From contig NZ_CP031417.1 in assembly GCF_003367395.1 (NCBI RefSeq), positions 5,047,501-5,111,500 of the forward strand: a DNA stretch of 64,000 bases, read 5' to 3'. How positions within the stretch are numbered: the stretch's first letter is position 1; the number at the start of each line of letters is the position of its first letter. Origin of the DNA: Pseudolabrys taiwanensis. Its GTDB lineage: Bacteria > Pseudomonadota > Alphaproteobacteria > Rhizobiales > Xanthobacteraceae. A program made the position numbers and the translations under genes. Below are positions 7,387 through 17,702 of the stretch, piece after piece. The notes under the pieces are model-generated. The model was given only the letters and a program-made list of their open reading frames with translations, was not told the DNA's origin and did not search any database.

Positions 7387-7638
7387 TCATCTGAACTGCG
7401 CGCGGCAAGGCGGGCTGAGCTTGTCGACGTTGCGCTCCATGCAGGCGGTGATGCGTTTCACGTTGGGGATGAATTCGCGGCACAGCCGCATCGCATCGGC
7501 GCGGCAGGCGCGGCGCTGTTCGGCCGTGCCCTGGGACGATGCGGCGCGCGCGGCGGCGGGCACGGCGCCGGCGAGGAGCGCGGCGAGCGCGAGACAGGCG
7601 AAAACCTTGGCGACGGGGGCTGGCCGGGTCATTGGCAT
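7387..7638 (-). CDS. Small secreted Cys-rich-repeat protein
   Basis: 83 residues: signal peptide (VAKVFACLALAALLAGAVPAAARA) followed by one cysteine repeat, RACRADAMRLCREFIPNVKRITACMERNVDKLSPPCRAQF. The C-x6-C...C-x12-C spacing resembles the repeat of the Golgi apparatus protein 1 type, which occurs in single or a few copies in small periplasmic proteins of Rhizobiales. Function unknown. The start could also be the ATG two codons downstream (7632); neither has a strong ribosome binding site. Confidence 0.6.
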   Translation of the reverse strand: MPMTRPAPVAKVFACLALAALLAGAVPAAARAASSQGTAEQRRACRADAMRLCREFIPNVKRITACMERNVDKLSPPCRAQFR

Positions 7639-7777
7639 GCGGGGCTCATGTCCTTGCGGCGGGTCTGGCCCGCTAGCTTACGCGAATCGGCCGGGCGGGC
7701 CAGGGTGAAAGGATGGATGGGGTGGGCCATCATCCGCCGGGCGGGCGACGCGATGTATGATGGTGTGAGCCCGTGGC

Positions 7778-7842
7778 CCGTAGGATGGGTTGAGCGCAGC
7801 GAAACCCTTCGTGATGGGATGGAGACGAAAGCGATGGGCTTA
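7778..7842. repeat. Truncated GTAGGATGGGTTGAGCG-type repeat
   Basis: Left half of a palindromic element whose full form lies at 8430-8520. It shares CCGTAGGATGG, TTGAG, GCGAAACCC, CGTGATG and GCGATGGG, then breaks off exactly at the TAA stop of the WYL-like gene (7840-7842). Confidence 0.7.
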
Positions 7843-8394
7843 TAATTCTCTGCCCAAGCGATGAAGATATCTAACCGGATGAGAGATTTTTGAGCCTGAT
7901 GCGGCGTCGGTCATTGCAATGATGCGCTCGCCCTTAAACGATCGAACTTCGCCACGCATTTCGCAGAACGCGGTAACATAAATGCCTTTCGCTCCGGCAT
8001 TTATCCACTGCACGATAATATCTCTTTCGGTAACTACTCCATCGTGATCGGTATACTCTATGCGGTATCGAGGCCCCGCCATATTTGGAAACTGAATTTC
8101 GCGCAATAATAATTGCGTCGAAATCAAGCTGCTACCTGTCTCGGCTATTTCGCGGTTGGGCCTCTGGCTAGCCTTCGTGTGTTGTCGAGCTTGTCGCGCT
8201 GCAATCTGCTGGCGCGATCTGCCTCGCTGTGCTCGAGTTGGTCGAATATGATATGCCGACGCCGCAGTTGGATTGTTGTCAGTAAGCAAGGATTCTAGCT
8301 TTTCGGGATTTCCCGCGTCTTTATCGCGATTGCGCCGCTTTAGAGCAGCGAGTGCTGCAGTTGCCACGGCTCCGAAGAATTTCAACACCCACAT
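7840..8394 (-). CDS. WYL-domain-like protein, probably acquired
   Basis: 184 residues. The N-terminal half has a short hydrophobic start (WVLKFFGAVATAALAAL) and a basic low-complexity linker (RRNRDKD, RQQIAARQARQHTK). The C-terminal 75 residues look like a WYL-type sensor domain: YRIEYTDHDGVVTERDI, a strand with VTAFCEMRGEVRSFKGERI, then IIAMTDAASGSKI. WYL domains bind ligands or nucleic acid and often regulate defence genes. The gene is visibly AT-richer than its surroundings, with codons such as ATA and TTA, suggesting transfer. It has no helix-turn-helix, so it is not a classical WYL regulator. A repeat element lies on each side. Confidence 0.6.
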   Translation of the reverse strand: MWVLKFFGAVATAALAALKRRNRDKDAGNPEKLESLLTDNNPTAASAYHIRPTRAQRGRSRQQIAARQARQHTKASQRPNREIAETGSSLISTQLLLREIQFPNMAGPRYRIEYTDHDGVVTERDIIVQWINAGAKGIYVTAFCEMRGEVRSFKGERIIAMTDAASGSKISHPVRYLHRLGREL

Positions 8395-8429
8395 TTAGCT
8401 TCTCAGCGTTCGCTTATAGTCTGCAAGGG

Positions 8430-8520
8430 CCGTAGGATGGATTGAGTATAGCGAAACCCACCGTGATGCGATGTGGGCAGAAGGCGATGGGTTTCGCAAG
8501 GGCTCAACCCATCCTGCGGG
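8430..8520. repeat. Full-length GTAGGATGG palindromic repeat
   Basis: A 90-bp inverted repeat. The left arm CGTAGGATGGATTGAG...GCGAAACCCA pairs with the right arm TGGGTTTCGC...CTCAACCCATCCTGCGG. It fills the gap between the DUF349 and WYL-like genes; the DUF349 stop codon is only nine bases away. Confidence 0.75.
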
Positions 8521-8528
8521 TCGCTGAT

Positions 8529-9455
8529 CTAGCGAGGCGATGATTTTACCTTGGCCCAGAATTGCTCTTCCGCTTGCCGGAACTGCCGAGCCAAGCCGAC
8601 ACTTAAGTTTGAGTTGGTTGCCGCGAGCGATTTCCACCGTTTTTGGAGTTTTATCGCCTCTGCAGTCTTCGACTTCGGGTCATCACTCAAAGCCAGCTCT
8701 TTCATTTTCGAGGTTAGCTCTAGTCTTTCAAGCTCTGATGAATGTGGACTGGTTGGGGCGTTGTTTGCATTGTCATTTTGACGTGCATTAGATTTCGCGA
8801 ATAATTGATCGCCAATCGATCGGAATTCATTCCAAAGTTGTGAATCCGGGTCTCCACCTCGAATTCCTTTCCACTCGGCTTGAAGACCCTTGTATTTCTC
8901 CTTCGCCGCTCTTGAATCCGGCCAACTAGGAAGGTCATTTGCTGATTTGACGAGTGCGCGCTTTAAGGATGACGCGTTGTCAAAATGCTGTCTTCGCTCC
9001 TCGGTCTGAGAGTATATTTCGTCTCCGACAGATCGGAATTCGTTCCAAAGCTGCGAGTCCGGATCGCCGCCTCTAATTTCTTTCCATTCCGCCTGTAGTT
9101 CTTTGTACTTCTCTCGGGCATCTCTTAAGTCGTAGTGTCTCAAGAGATCATTCGCAGCTTCAACTATCGAGCGCTTTTCGTCGGCGGCCGCCTCGAAGGC
9201 TGCTCGCCGATCGTCTAACCATTTACGTTTTCCTTCAAAGAAATCATCGAGCGCTTCCCGCATACGACGATGTTGATCGCCGTCTTCGTCAAATTTTCCG
9301 GGGTGTCTTATGGCGTGCCATTGATCTTTTAATTCAAGAATATCTTTCTGCGCCTCTTCCCACTCTTCCCGTGTGTCGTAATCTGATCGCGCGATACGCT
9401 CCATCTCATCGGTTACGGCTTGGCGTTCGTGCCACCTATCGTAGGCTCCGGTCAT
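8529..9455 (-). CDS. DUF349-repeat protein, probably acquired
   Basis: 308 residues, strongly charged and helical, probably coiled coil. It has two close repeats of a DUF349-type motif, KYKELQAEWKEIRGGDPDSQ and KYKGLQAEWKGIRGGDPDSQ, each followed by LWNEFRS(V/I)GD, plus a weaker N-terminal version (ILELKDQWHAIRHPGKFDED) and a C-terminal one (LQKRWKSLAATN). DUF349 occurs in tandem in proteins linked to DNA damage or RNA metabolism, with no agreed function. Base composition is markedly less GC-rich than the flanking core genes, with an AT-rich promoter region at 9480-9540. The ATG at 9455 follows GAGACAGAG. Confidence 0.65.
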   Translation of the reverse strand: MTGAYDRWHERQAVTDEMERIARSDYDTREEWEEAQKDILELKDQWHAIRHPGKFDEDGDQHRRMREALDDFFEGKRKWLDDRRAAFEAAADEKRSIVEAANDLLRHYDLRDAREKYKELQAEWKEIRGGDPDSQLWNEFRSVGDEIYSQTEERRQHFDNASSLKRALVKSANDLPSWPDSRAAKEKYKGLQAEWKGIRGGDPDSQLWNEFRSIGDQLFAKSNARQNDNANNAPTSPHSSELERLELTSKMKELALSDDPKSKTAEAIKLQKRWKSLAATNSNLSVGLARQFRQAEEQFWAKVKSSPR

Positions 9456-9605
9456 CTCTGTCTCGTTCCAATGAGAGGTAGATTGAATTATTTTTAAATA
9501 AACGCACTAGTAAATATAACAAAGGTATATATTGTAAAGTAGCCAAAGGCGGGGTGTTGCCCGCTCTTGTAGAGTGTGGGTGTGCGCATGGCCGGGCGCC
9601 AATTT

Positions 9606-9645
9606 ACAACGCCCTATTGCTCTCCTTCACCAACCCTGCGTTCTC
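9606..9645 (-). pseudogene. Partial duplicate of the thiC 3' end
   Basis: Bases 9606-9633 are identical to 9892-9919 (28 bases), the last codons of thiC. Read on the minus strand in the matching frame it encodes [12 protein letters not shown] followed by TAA, whereas the intact gene reads [13 protein letters not shown] then TAA. The first three codons differ only at synonymous positions. Confidence 0.65.
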
Positions 9646-9810
9646 GTCGCGTGCTCGCCACGTTCTCTTTGTTGCCCAGCCGGCCGAGCGCGGCGCGTAA
9701 AGAAAAGGCGGGTTACGCCTTTGGCTAACCCGCCCTACGAATCGAACGATAACACGTGGATGGCCGGGACAAGCCCGGCCATGACGTAGGGAGTCTGAGC
9801 GCTGCTCCGC

Positions 9811-9871
9811 TCATTCCCGCGCAAGCGGGAATCCAGCACTGGGTCCCCGCTTTCGCGGGGACGAACGGAGA
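9811..9871. repeat. Composite palindromic repeat B, copy downstream of thiC
   Basis: Starts TCATTCCCGCGCAAGCGGGA and ends with the palindrome GTCCCCGCTTTCGCGGGGAC plus GAACGGAG. Same organisation as the copies at 11972-12043 and 13440-13511, but with a shorter middle. Confidence 0.8.
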
Positions 9872-9886
9872 GGGGAGTGCGTCCTC

Positions 9887-11971
<2,085 letters not shown>

Positions 11972-12043
11972 TCATTCCCGCGTAAGCGGGAATCCAGTTG
12001 TGAGTCACAACTGGGTCCCCGCTTGCGCGGGGACGAACGGAGA
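11972..12043. repeat. Composite palindromic repeat B between thiE and thiC
   Basis: Left palindrome CATTCCCGCGTAAGCGGGAA, a middle dyad TTGTGAGTCACAA, and right palindrome GTCCCCGCTTGCGCGGGGAC followed by GAACGGAG. The thiE stop codon (12005-12007) lies inside the middle dyad, so the last residues of ThiE are encoded by the repeat. Confidence 0.85.
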
Positions 12044-12634
12044 AATCTCGAGAGCGAGCCAGGCGCGCACGCGCGCGTCCGGATCGGTGTTCTGGGTGAC
12101 GTCGGAGACGACGGCGATGGAATCGGCGCCGGCGGCATAGACGCCGGGCGCGCGTTCGAGCGTGATGCCGCCGATGGCGACCAGCGGCGTGAGACCGATG
12201 CTCTGTTTCCATTGCGCGATGCGCTCGAGCCCCTGCGGGCCGAAGCGCATCGCCTTGAGCGTCGTCGGATAGATCGGGCCGAGCGCGATGTAATCGGGAT
12301 CGTGGCACATGGCGACGTCGAGCTCGGCTTCGTCATGCGTCGACAGGCCGAGCGTCAGCCCGGCCTTGCGCACCGCGTCGATGTCGGCTTCGACGAGATC
12401 TTCCTGGCCGAGATGCAGATGCTGCGCGCCGGCGTCGATCGCGGCCTGCCAGTAATCGTTGACGACGAGCTTGGCATTGCCGGCGGCGGCCAGTGCCTCG
12501 CGGATCATCGCGACGGCCTGCGCATGCGTCAGGTCCTTCGCGCGCAGCTGGATGGTGCCGACGCCGAGACCGGCGAGGCGCCTGACCCAGGCGACGCTGT
12601 CGACGACAGGATAGAAGCGATCAGGATACGGCAT
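12005..12634 (-). CDS. thiE: Thiamine phosphate synthase ThiE
   Basis: About 209 residues from the ATG at 12634 ([12 protein letters not shown]), which overlaps the end of thiG by 14 bases; an upstream ATG at 12676 would add 14 residues that do not look like the family. ThiE couples the pyrimidine pyrophosphate and thiazole phosphate moieties to thiamine phosphate. Motifs: [51 protein letters not shown] and PLVAIGGI. The natural end is probably near LALEI; the last ten or so residues ([12 protein letters not shown]) are translated from the palindromic repeat that follows. Confidence 0.93.
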   Translation of the reverse strand: MPYPDRFYPVVDSVAWVRRLAGLGVGTIQLRAKDLTHAQAVAMIREALAAAGNAKLVVNDYWQAAIDAGAQHLHLGQEDLVEADIDAVRKAGLTLGLSTHDEAELDVAMCHDPDYIALGPIYPTTLKAMRFGPQGLERIAQWKQSIGLTPLVAIGGITLERAPGVYAAGADSIAVVSDVTQNTDPDARVRAWLALEISPFVPAQAGTQL

Positions 12635-13403
12635 GCCAGAACGGGGTCCCGACGACAGGGGTTGAGGGAGACGCAAAATCGCGCGGGCCCATCAGCCCGG
12701 CTTCGTAACCGGTGCGGCCCGCGTCGACCGCAAGACGGAAGGCGCGTGCCATGGCGACCGGATCGGCGGCCTTGGCGACGGCGGTGTTGAGCAGCACGGC
12801 ATCATAGCCGAGCTCGAGCGCTTCGGCGGCATGCGACGGCGCGCCGAGGCCGGCGTCGATCACCAAAGTCACGTCGGGCAGGCGCGCGCGCATCAGCTTC
12901 AGCGCGTCGCGGTTGACGATGCCGCGCGCCGAGCCGATCGGCGCCGCCCAGGGCATGATCACCTTGCAGCCGAGATCGCGCAGGCGCTGCGCCACGGTCA
13001 GGTCCTCGGTGCAATAGGGGAAGACCTCGAAGCCGTCCTTGATCAGGATGCTGGCCGCTTCGACGAGCGCGATCGGATCGGGCTGCAAGGTCTCGTCGTC
13101 GCCGATGACTTCGAGCTTGATCCACGGCGTGTCGAATAATTCGCGCGCCAGCTCGGCGGTGGTCACGGCTTCCTGCACACTGCGGCAGCCGGCGGTGTTC
13201 GGCAGCACGGCGACATCGAGCTCGCGGATCAGCTCCCAGAAATTGCTGCCGACGCGGCCGCCCGCCGTCTCGCGGCGCAGCGACACGGTGACGATCTCCG
13301 CGCCGGAGGCGCGGATCGCCGCCTGCATGATCGCCGGCGACGGATAGAGCGCCGTGCCGATCAGCATGCGGGAGGAGAATTGCTTTCCGTAGAGTTGAAC
13401 CAT
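12621..13403 (-). CDS. thiG: Thiazole synthase ThiG
   Basis: 260 residues from the ATG at 13403 ([16 protein letters not shown]); the longer frame upstream is repeat DNA. ThiG builds the thiazole phosphate ring from deoxyxylulose phosphate, dehydroglycine (from ThiO) and the ThiS thiocarboxylate. The barrel motifs are all present: [32 protein letters not shown] containing the Schiff-base lysine, [33 protein letters not shown] and the phosphate-binding [14 protein letters not shown]. It lies between thiS and thiE in the riboswitch-controlled operon. Confidence 0.97.
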   Translation of the reverse strand: MVQLYGKQFSSRMLIGTALYPSPAIMQAAIRASGAEIVTVSLRRETAGGRVGSNFWELIRELDVAVLPNTAGCRSVQEAVTTAELARELFDTPWIKLEVIGDDETLQPDPIALVEAASILIKDGFEVFPYCTEDLTVAQRLRDLGCKVIMPWAAPIGSARGIVNRDALKLMRARLPDVTLVIDAGLGAPSHAAEALELGYDAVLLNTAVAKAADPVAMARAFRLAVDAGRTGYEAGLMGPRDFASPSTPVVGTPFWHAVS

Positions 13404-13439
13404 GTCGTTACGTTCCCTATGCGCTCGCGTCATACTCCG

Positions 13440-13511
13440 TTCATTCCCGCGCAAGCGGGAATCCAGCGCTGACTCACAGCTGGGTCCCCGCTTTCGCGGG
13501 GACGAACGGAG
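13440..13511. repeat. Composite palindromic repeat B between thiS and thiG
   Basis: Same element as at 11972-12043: CATTCCCGCGCAAGCGGGAA, a middle dyad around AGCGCTGACTCACAGCT, then GTCCCCGCTTTCGCGGGGAC and GAACGGAG. It fills the 143-base thiS-thiG spacer. Confidence 0.85.
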
Positions 13512-13546
13512 TGTGGGGGACCGCAAACATCACACATGACGGTGGA

Positions 13547-13744
13547 CTATCCTCCCTGCCTGGGCGTGATGATCTCGATCTCGTCGCCGCTGGCGAGCGC
13601 GGTTTCGGCCCAGCGCTTCTTGGGCACGACCTTGCGGTTCACGGCGATGGCGAGCTGCGTGAACTCGTATTCCATCTCGGTCAGCAGCGCGGCCACGTCG
13701 CGCGCCGCGACCTCGGTGCGCTCGCCGTTGACGATCACATGCAT
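13547..13744 (-). CDS. thiS: Sulfur carrier protein ThiS
   Basis: 65 residues, the usual length, with a ubiquitin-like fold ending in the essential Gly-Gly (PRQGG). MHVIVNGERTEVAARDVAALL begins the fold and AIAVNRKVVPKKRW follows. The C-terminal glycine is adenylated and converted to the thiocarboxylate that gives sulfur to ThiG. Its start overlaps thiO by ten bases. The adenylating enzyme (ThiF/MoeB type) is not in this window. Confidence 0.95.
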   Translation of the reverse strand: MHVIVNGERTEVAARDVAALLTEMEYEFTQLAIAVNRKVVPKKRWAETALASGDEIEIITPRQGG

Positions 13745-14745
13745 CGGATCACCTCGGTGTCGCTGGCCGCGCCGGCGACATGCGCGACGGTCGCTTCGGC
13801 CACCGCCGGCGCGATCAGGAAGCCGTGGCGGTAGAGGCCGTTCACGGTGATGCGGCTGTTGTCGACGGTCACGTGCGGCAGGTTGTCAGGGAAGGCGGGA
13901 CGCAAGCCGGCGCCGATCTCGACGATGCGCGCTTCGGCGAAGGCCGGATGCACCGCATAGGCGGCGCTCAGCAGTTCGAGCGCCGCGCGCACGCTGACGC
14001 CCTCGTCCTCGGCTTCGATGCTGGTGGCGCCGATGAGGAAACGGTTGTCGGCGCGCGGGATGATGTAGAGCGACCAGCGCGGATGGATGAGCCGCACCGG
14101 GCGCGACAGCGCGATCTCGGCGGTTTCGATGAGGATGGTCTCGCCTTTCACCCCGCGCAAAGTCGGGCAGACATCGCGCGCCGCGATGCCGCGGCAGTCG
14201 ACGACGAGACCGTCGAGATCGCGGGGGCGCGCGTCGACGCCGAAGGTGATCGGCACGCCGGCGTCGCGCAGCTTCGCGTGCAACGCCGGCAGCACGCGCC
14301 GCGGCTCGACATGGCCTTCGCCGGCAAAGAACAACGCATCGGTGAAACGTCCGGCGAGCGCGGGTTCGAGCGCCGCGATCTGCGATGCGCCGAGCCGCTC
14401 GTGGCCCGACGCTAGTCTGGCAAAGCGTTCAAAGTCGGCGCGGTCGCGGCCATGCGCGACGACCAGCGAGCCGTTGAACGGTAGGTCCGGCAGCATCTCG
14501 CGCCAGAGGTCGAGCGAACGCAAACCGAGACGCGTGATCACCGGCTCGGCCGCTTCGCTTTCGGCGTGCGGCGCCAGCATGCCGCCGGCCCAATGCGAGG
14601 TGCCGTGCGTCATTGCCGCATCGTCGCGCTCGTAGACGGCGACATCGCGGCCGGCTTTGGCAAACAGCAAAGCCTGCCAGGTACCGGCGATACCGGCGCC
14701 GATGACGTTGATCGATTGCAGTGATTGAACGTGTGCCTGAAGCAT
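13735..14745 (-). CDS. thiO: Glycine oxidase ThiO
   Basis: 336 residues, an FAD-dependent amine oxidase of the DAO family. The N-terminal Rossmann motif is NVIGAGIAGTWQALLFAKAG, followed by YERDD, a SHWAGGMLAPHAESE segment characteristic of ThiO, and a C-terminal GLYRHGFLIAPAVAE that closes the FAD site. ThiO oxidises glycine to the imine used in thiazole formation. It is the first gene of the operon; its ATG at 14745 lies immediately after the TPP aptamer, so its ribosome binding site is inside the riboswitch. Confidence 0.95.
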   Translation of the reverse strand: MLQAHVQSLQSINVIGAGIAGTWQALLFAKAGRDVAVYERDDAAMTHGTSHWAGGMLAPHAESEAAEPVITRLGLRSLDLWREMLPDLPFNGSLVVAHGRDRADFERFARLASGHERLGASQIAALEPALAGRFTDALFFAGEGHVEPRRVLPALHAKLRDAGVPITFGVDARPRDLDGLVVDCRGIAARDVCPTLRGVKGETILIETAEIALSRPVRLIHPRWSLYIIPRADNRFLIGATSIEAEDEGVSVRAALELLSAAYAVHPAFAEARIVEIGAGLRPAFPDNLPHVTVDNSRITVNGLYRHGFLIAPAVAEATVAHVAGAASDTEVIRCM

Positions 14746-14748
14746 TCG

Positions 14749-14826
14749 TCCGTCCCTTCGCCGGCATGACCCGGATCAGGTTCAAAGGGACTCTCTCAGC
14801 CCGGAACCCGGGCACCCCTCGGAACG
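14749..14826 (-). ncRNA. TPP riboswitch (THI element) controlling thiOSGE-thiC
   Basis: On the minus strand the conserved parts appear in order: GAGGGGTGCC, CGGGCTGAGAGAGTCCC, then the pyrophosphate-binding half, GAACCTGATCCGGGTCATGCC, ending GGCGAAGGGACG. The aptamer ends about five bases from the thiO ATG, and the purine-rich AAGGGACGGACGA serves both as the 3' strand of the closing stem and as the Shine-Dalgarno region. Ligand binding should therefore block ribosome access directly. Confidence 0.95.
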
Positions 14827-14963
14827 CCGCCAATTTAGACCCGTGCCAAACGAAGTCAATGCGGGCCGGGGCCGCCGCAGAGCTGCAATGCGGTTTGCAA
14901 ATTCGGCGCCGCGCCGGAACAATACAGCCCACACAACGGCCTTACGAAGCGCAAGGAAAAGCC

Positions 14964-15782
14964 ATGCCTCTGTTCATCTGCACCGCCTGCGGCACGCAAT
15001 TCCCGGAGAGCGACAAGCCGCCGGCCGCCTGCCGCATCTGTACCGAAGAGCGGCAATACGTGCCGCCGCGCGGCCAGGGCTGGACGACGATGGACGCGCT
15101 GAAGATCGACCGCATGAACGGCTTCCGCCAATACGCGCCGGGCATCATCGGCATAGGTTCGCATCCGACCTTCGCCATCGGCCAGCGCGCGCTGCTGGTG
15201 CAGACGCCCGGCGGCAACGTGTTGTGGGACTGCATCTCGCTCTTGGATGACGCGACGGTCACGCTGGTGAAGGCGCTCGGCGGCGTTAAGGCAATGGCGA
15301 TCTCGCATCCGCATTTCTACACGTCGATGGTCGACTGGGCGCGCGCCTTCGACTGCCCGGTCTATCTGCACGCAGCGGACAAGGAATGGGTGTCGCGGCC
15401 CGACAGCGTCATCCAGTATTGGGATGGCGAGTCGAAGCAATTGTGGGACGGCGTGACGCTGGTGCGTTGCGGCGGGCATTTTCCCGGCGGCACCGTGCTG
15501 CATTATGCCGGCGCGGCCGGCGGCAAGGGCATTGCCTGCGCGGGCGATATTCTGTCGATCACCACCGATCGCCTGTGGGTGTCGTTCATGCGCAGCTACC
15601 CGAACTTCATTCCGCTGTCAAAGCGCGAGGTCGAGGCGATCGGCAACGCGCTCGCGCCGTATGCCTTCGACGTTATCTACGGCCACTACTTCGATCGCGT
15701 GATCGAGAAGGACGGCAAGCAGGTGCTGGAGAAATCGGTCGCGCGCTACGTCGACGCGATCGAGGGCCGAAGGGGGTATTAG
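14964..15782 (+). CDS. MBL-fold metallo-hydrolase with N-terminal zinc ribbon
   Basis: 272 residues from the ATG at 14964, after a GCAAGGAAAAGCC ribosome binding site; the frame open upstream crosses the riboswitch. The N-terminus has a rubredoxin-like CTACG...CRIC pair of Cys motifs. The rest is a metallo-beta-lactamase fold: AISHPHFYTSMVDWA, a later CGGHFPGG, CAGDILS and YGHYFD supply His and Asp ligands. The first motif has HPH rather than the full HxHxDH, so metal binding may be partial. Bacterial relatives are uncharacterised hydrolases. It is divergent from the thi operon. Confidence 0.85.
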   Translation: MPLFICTACGTQFPESDKPPAACRICTEERQYVPPRGQGWTTMDALKIDRMNGFRQYAPGIIGIGSHPTFAIGQRALLVQTPGGNVLWDCISLLDDATVTLVKALGGVKAMAISHPHFYTSMVDWARAFDCPVYLHAADKEWVSRPDSVIQYWDGESKQLWDGVTLVRCGGHFPGGTVLHYAGAAGGKGIACAGDILSITTDRLWVSFMRSYPNFIPLSKREVEAIGNALAPYAFDVIYGHYFDRVIEKDGKQVLEKSVARYVDAIEGRRGY

Positions 15783-15820
15783 CTTTCCGGGTCTGATCTC
15801 GCTCAGCCACGCGCACTTCG

Positions 15821-16745
15821 TCATGCCCGGGCTTGACCCGGGCATCCATGATGAGAGTCAGCGCGGCAAAGCCGTACGTCCATCCAGTGTGGCGTTTCAT
15901 CATGGATTGCCGGGTCAAGCCCGGCAATGACGGTGGAGGGGCGGTGCTGCACGGACAGCGAGGTGGGGCGGCGAGCCCATTTGTGCGGTGCTCCTTGCTG
16001 TCATCCCCGCGAAAGCGGGGATCCAGTAACCCCGGTCTATCCGCATGACGAGGACAGGGGTTACTGGATCCCAGGTCTCGTTCGCTGCGCTCACTCGCCC
16101 CGGACGACAGTGGGGGACAAAGTGCCACCCCAAGCACTTCGTCATGCCCGGGCTTGACCCGGGCATCCATGATGAGGTTCAGCGCGGCAAAGCCGTACGT
16201 CCATCCAGTGTGGCGTTTCATCATGGATTGCCGGGTCAAGCCCGGCAATGACAGCGGAGAGGCGGTGCTGCACGGACAGCGAGGTGGGGCGGCGAGCCCA
16301 TGTTTGTGGGCTGCTCCTTGCTGTCATCCCCGCGGAAGCGGGGATCCAGTAACCCCGGTCTATCCGCATGACGAGGACAGGGGTTACTGGATCCCAGGTC
16401 TCGTTCGCTGCGCTCACTCGCCCGGACGACAGTGGGGGACAAAGTGCCACCCCACGCACTTCGTCATGCCCGGGCTTGACCCGGGCATCCATGATGAGAG
16501 TCAGCACGGCAAGGCCGTACGTGTATTCCGTGTTGCGCGCCGTCATGGATTGCCGGGTCAAGCCCGGCAATGACGGTGGAGGGGTCGTGCTGCGAGAAAA
16601 TGTTCGTGGGGGCAGCCATTGCTGCCGTCCCCGCGAAAGCGGGGATCCAGTAACCCGGGTCTATCCGCATGACGAGGACAGGGGTTACTGAATCCCGGGT
16701 CTCGTTCGCTGCGCTCACTCGCCCGGGATGATTGCTGAAACAAAA
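15821..16745. repeat. Tandem array of a 321-322-bp unit, about 2.9 copies
   Basis: The unit start TCATGCCCGGGCTTGACCCG recurs at 15821, 16142 and 16464. Each unit contains the same series of dyads: CCCGGGCTTGACCCGGG, GCCGGGTCAAGCCCGGC, CCCCGCGAAAGCGGGG and an AGTAACCCCGGTC/GGGGTTACTGGATCC pair. Units 1 and 2 are nearly identical; unit 3 is diverged and ends early near 16745. No frame codes for a plausible protein and no spacer variation like a CRISPR array is present. Confidence 0.9.
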
Positions 16746-16798
16746 ATGGCCGGGACTAAGCCCGGTCATTTGCGTATGCGATGCAGTGAGCCCGATGC

Positions 16799-17512
16799 TT
16801 ATTCGTCGTCCTCGTCCTTGTCGTGTTTGCCACCGAGCTGCTTGAGCTTGGCGAACACGGCCGACACGTCGAGATCGTCGCTCTTCTTCTCCGGCTCGGC
16901 CGGCGTGACGATTTCGGATTCCTTGCGCGTGGTCTCGGAGGCGGGCAGCAAAGTCGCGCCGGTGTCGCCGAGCTGCGGCTTCTCTTTGTTGGCGCGCGAG
17001 ACTTCGAGGTCGAGATCGATCTGCGAGCAAAGGCCGAGCGTCACCGGATCCATCGGCGACAGGTTGGCCGAATTCCAGTGCGTGCGGTCGCGGATCGAGG
17101 CGATCGTCGACTTGGTGGTGCCGACGAGCCGCATGATCGCGGAATCCTTCAATTCGGGATGGTTGCGCACCAGCCAGAGGATCGCATTCGGACGGTCCTG
17201 GCGGCGCGACACCGGCGTGTAGCGCGGGCCTTTCTTGCCGCGCTCGGGGGTGTGGACCGCGACCTTCGGCGGGGTCAGCGCCAGGCGGATCGCCGGATTG
17301 GCCTCGGCCGCCGCGATCTGCTCGCGGGTGAGCTGGCCGGTCGTGATCGGGTCGAGGCCCTTGATGCCCTGCGCGGCGTCGCCGTCGGCGATTGCCTTCA
17401 CCTCCAGGGGGTGAAGCTTGCAGAAGTCCGCGATCTGGTCGAACGACAGCGCGGTGTTGTCCAGAAGCCAGACGGCGGTCGCCTTCGGCATCAGGGGGGC
17501 TGCGGTCGCCAT
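16799..17512 (-). CDS. trcR: Cell cycle transcriptional regulator TrcR (DUF1013)
   Basis: 237 residues from the ATG at 17512 (a TTG two codons earlier is less well spaced from the GAGGAG). DUF1013/TrcR is a near-universal alphaproteobacterial protein. Visible features are the N-terminal ATAVWLLDNTALSFDQIADFC helix-turn-helix-like segment, QGIKGLDPITTGQLT, RYTPVSRRQDRPNAILWLV and LKDSAIMRLVGTTKSTI, which resembles a second DNA-binding helix pair, and an acidic tail (KHDKDEDDE). It is thought to act at promoters of cell-cycle genes. It faces away from ispH across about 190 bases. Confidence 0.88.
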   Translation of the reverse strand: MATAAPLMPKATAVWLLDNTALSFDQIADFCKLHPLEVKAIADGDAAQGIKGLDPITTGQLTREQIAAAEANPAIRLALTPPKVAVHTPERGKKGPRYTPVSRRQDRPNAILWLVRNHPELKDSAIMRLVGTTKSTIASIRDRTHWNSANLSPMDPVTLGLCSQIDLDLEVSRANKEKPQLGDTGATLLPASETTRKESEIVTPAEPEKKSDDLDVSAVFAKLKQLGGKHDKDEDDE

Positions 17513-17702
17513 GGGCAAAATCTCCTCTATGCTTCGCCCGCCCTCGCGGACGAAGCTCTTGGATCATCGACGATGATCGGAAAGTAGGCGGAATATAAGG
17601 GGTGCCCCCCGGGCACGCAACCGTCCCGGCTTGACACGGGAGGCCGACGCGTCCCATGTCGGGGCGCAAATCCGTGCAAATGCGAAGGTTTCGAGGAACC
17701 TG

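Larger units (their letters stand above)
9456..9886. other. Gap with repeats and a stray thiC 3'-end copy
   Basis: No gene. From left to right: an AT-rich segment (9480-9540) probably holding the DUF349 promoter; a fragment at 9606-9645 matching the end of thiC; the repeat GGCGGGTTACGCC...GGCTAACCCGCC (9701-9735); GGCCGGGACAAGCCCGGCC (9761-9779); and a copy of the composite repeat that also occurs twice inside the thi operon (9811-9871). Confidence 0.7.

Noticed and set aside
15821..16745. The tandem units as a CRISPR array
   Set aside because: Units are 321-322 bp with no short repeat-spacer alternation and no cas genes nearby.
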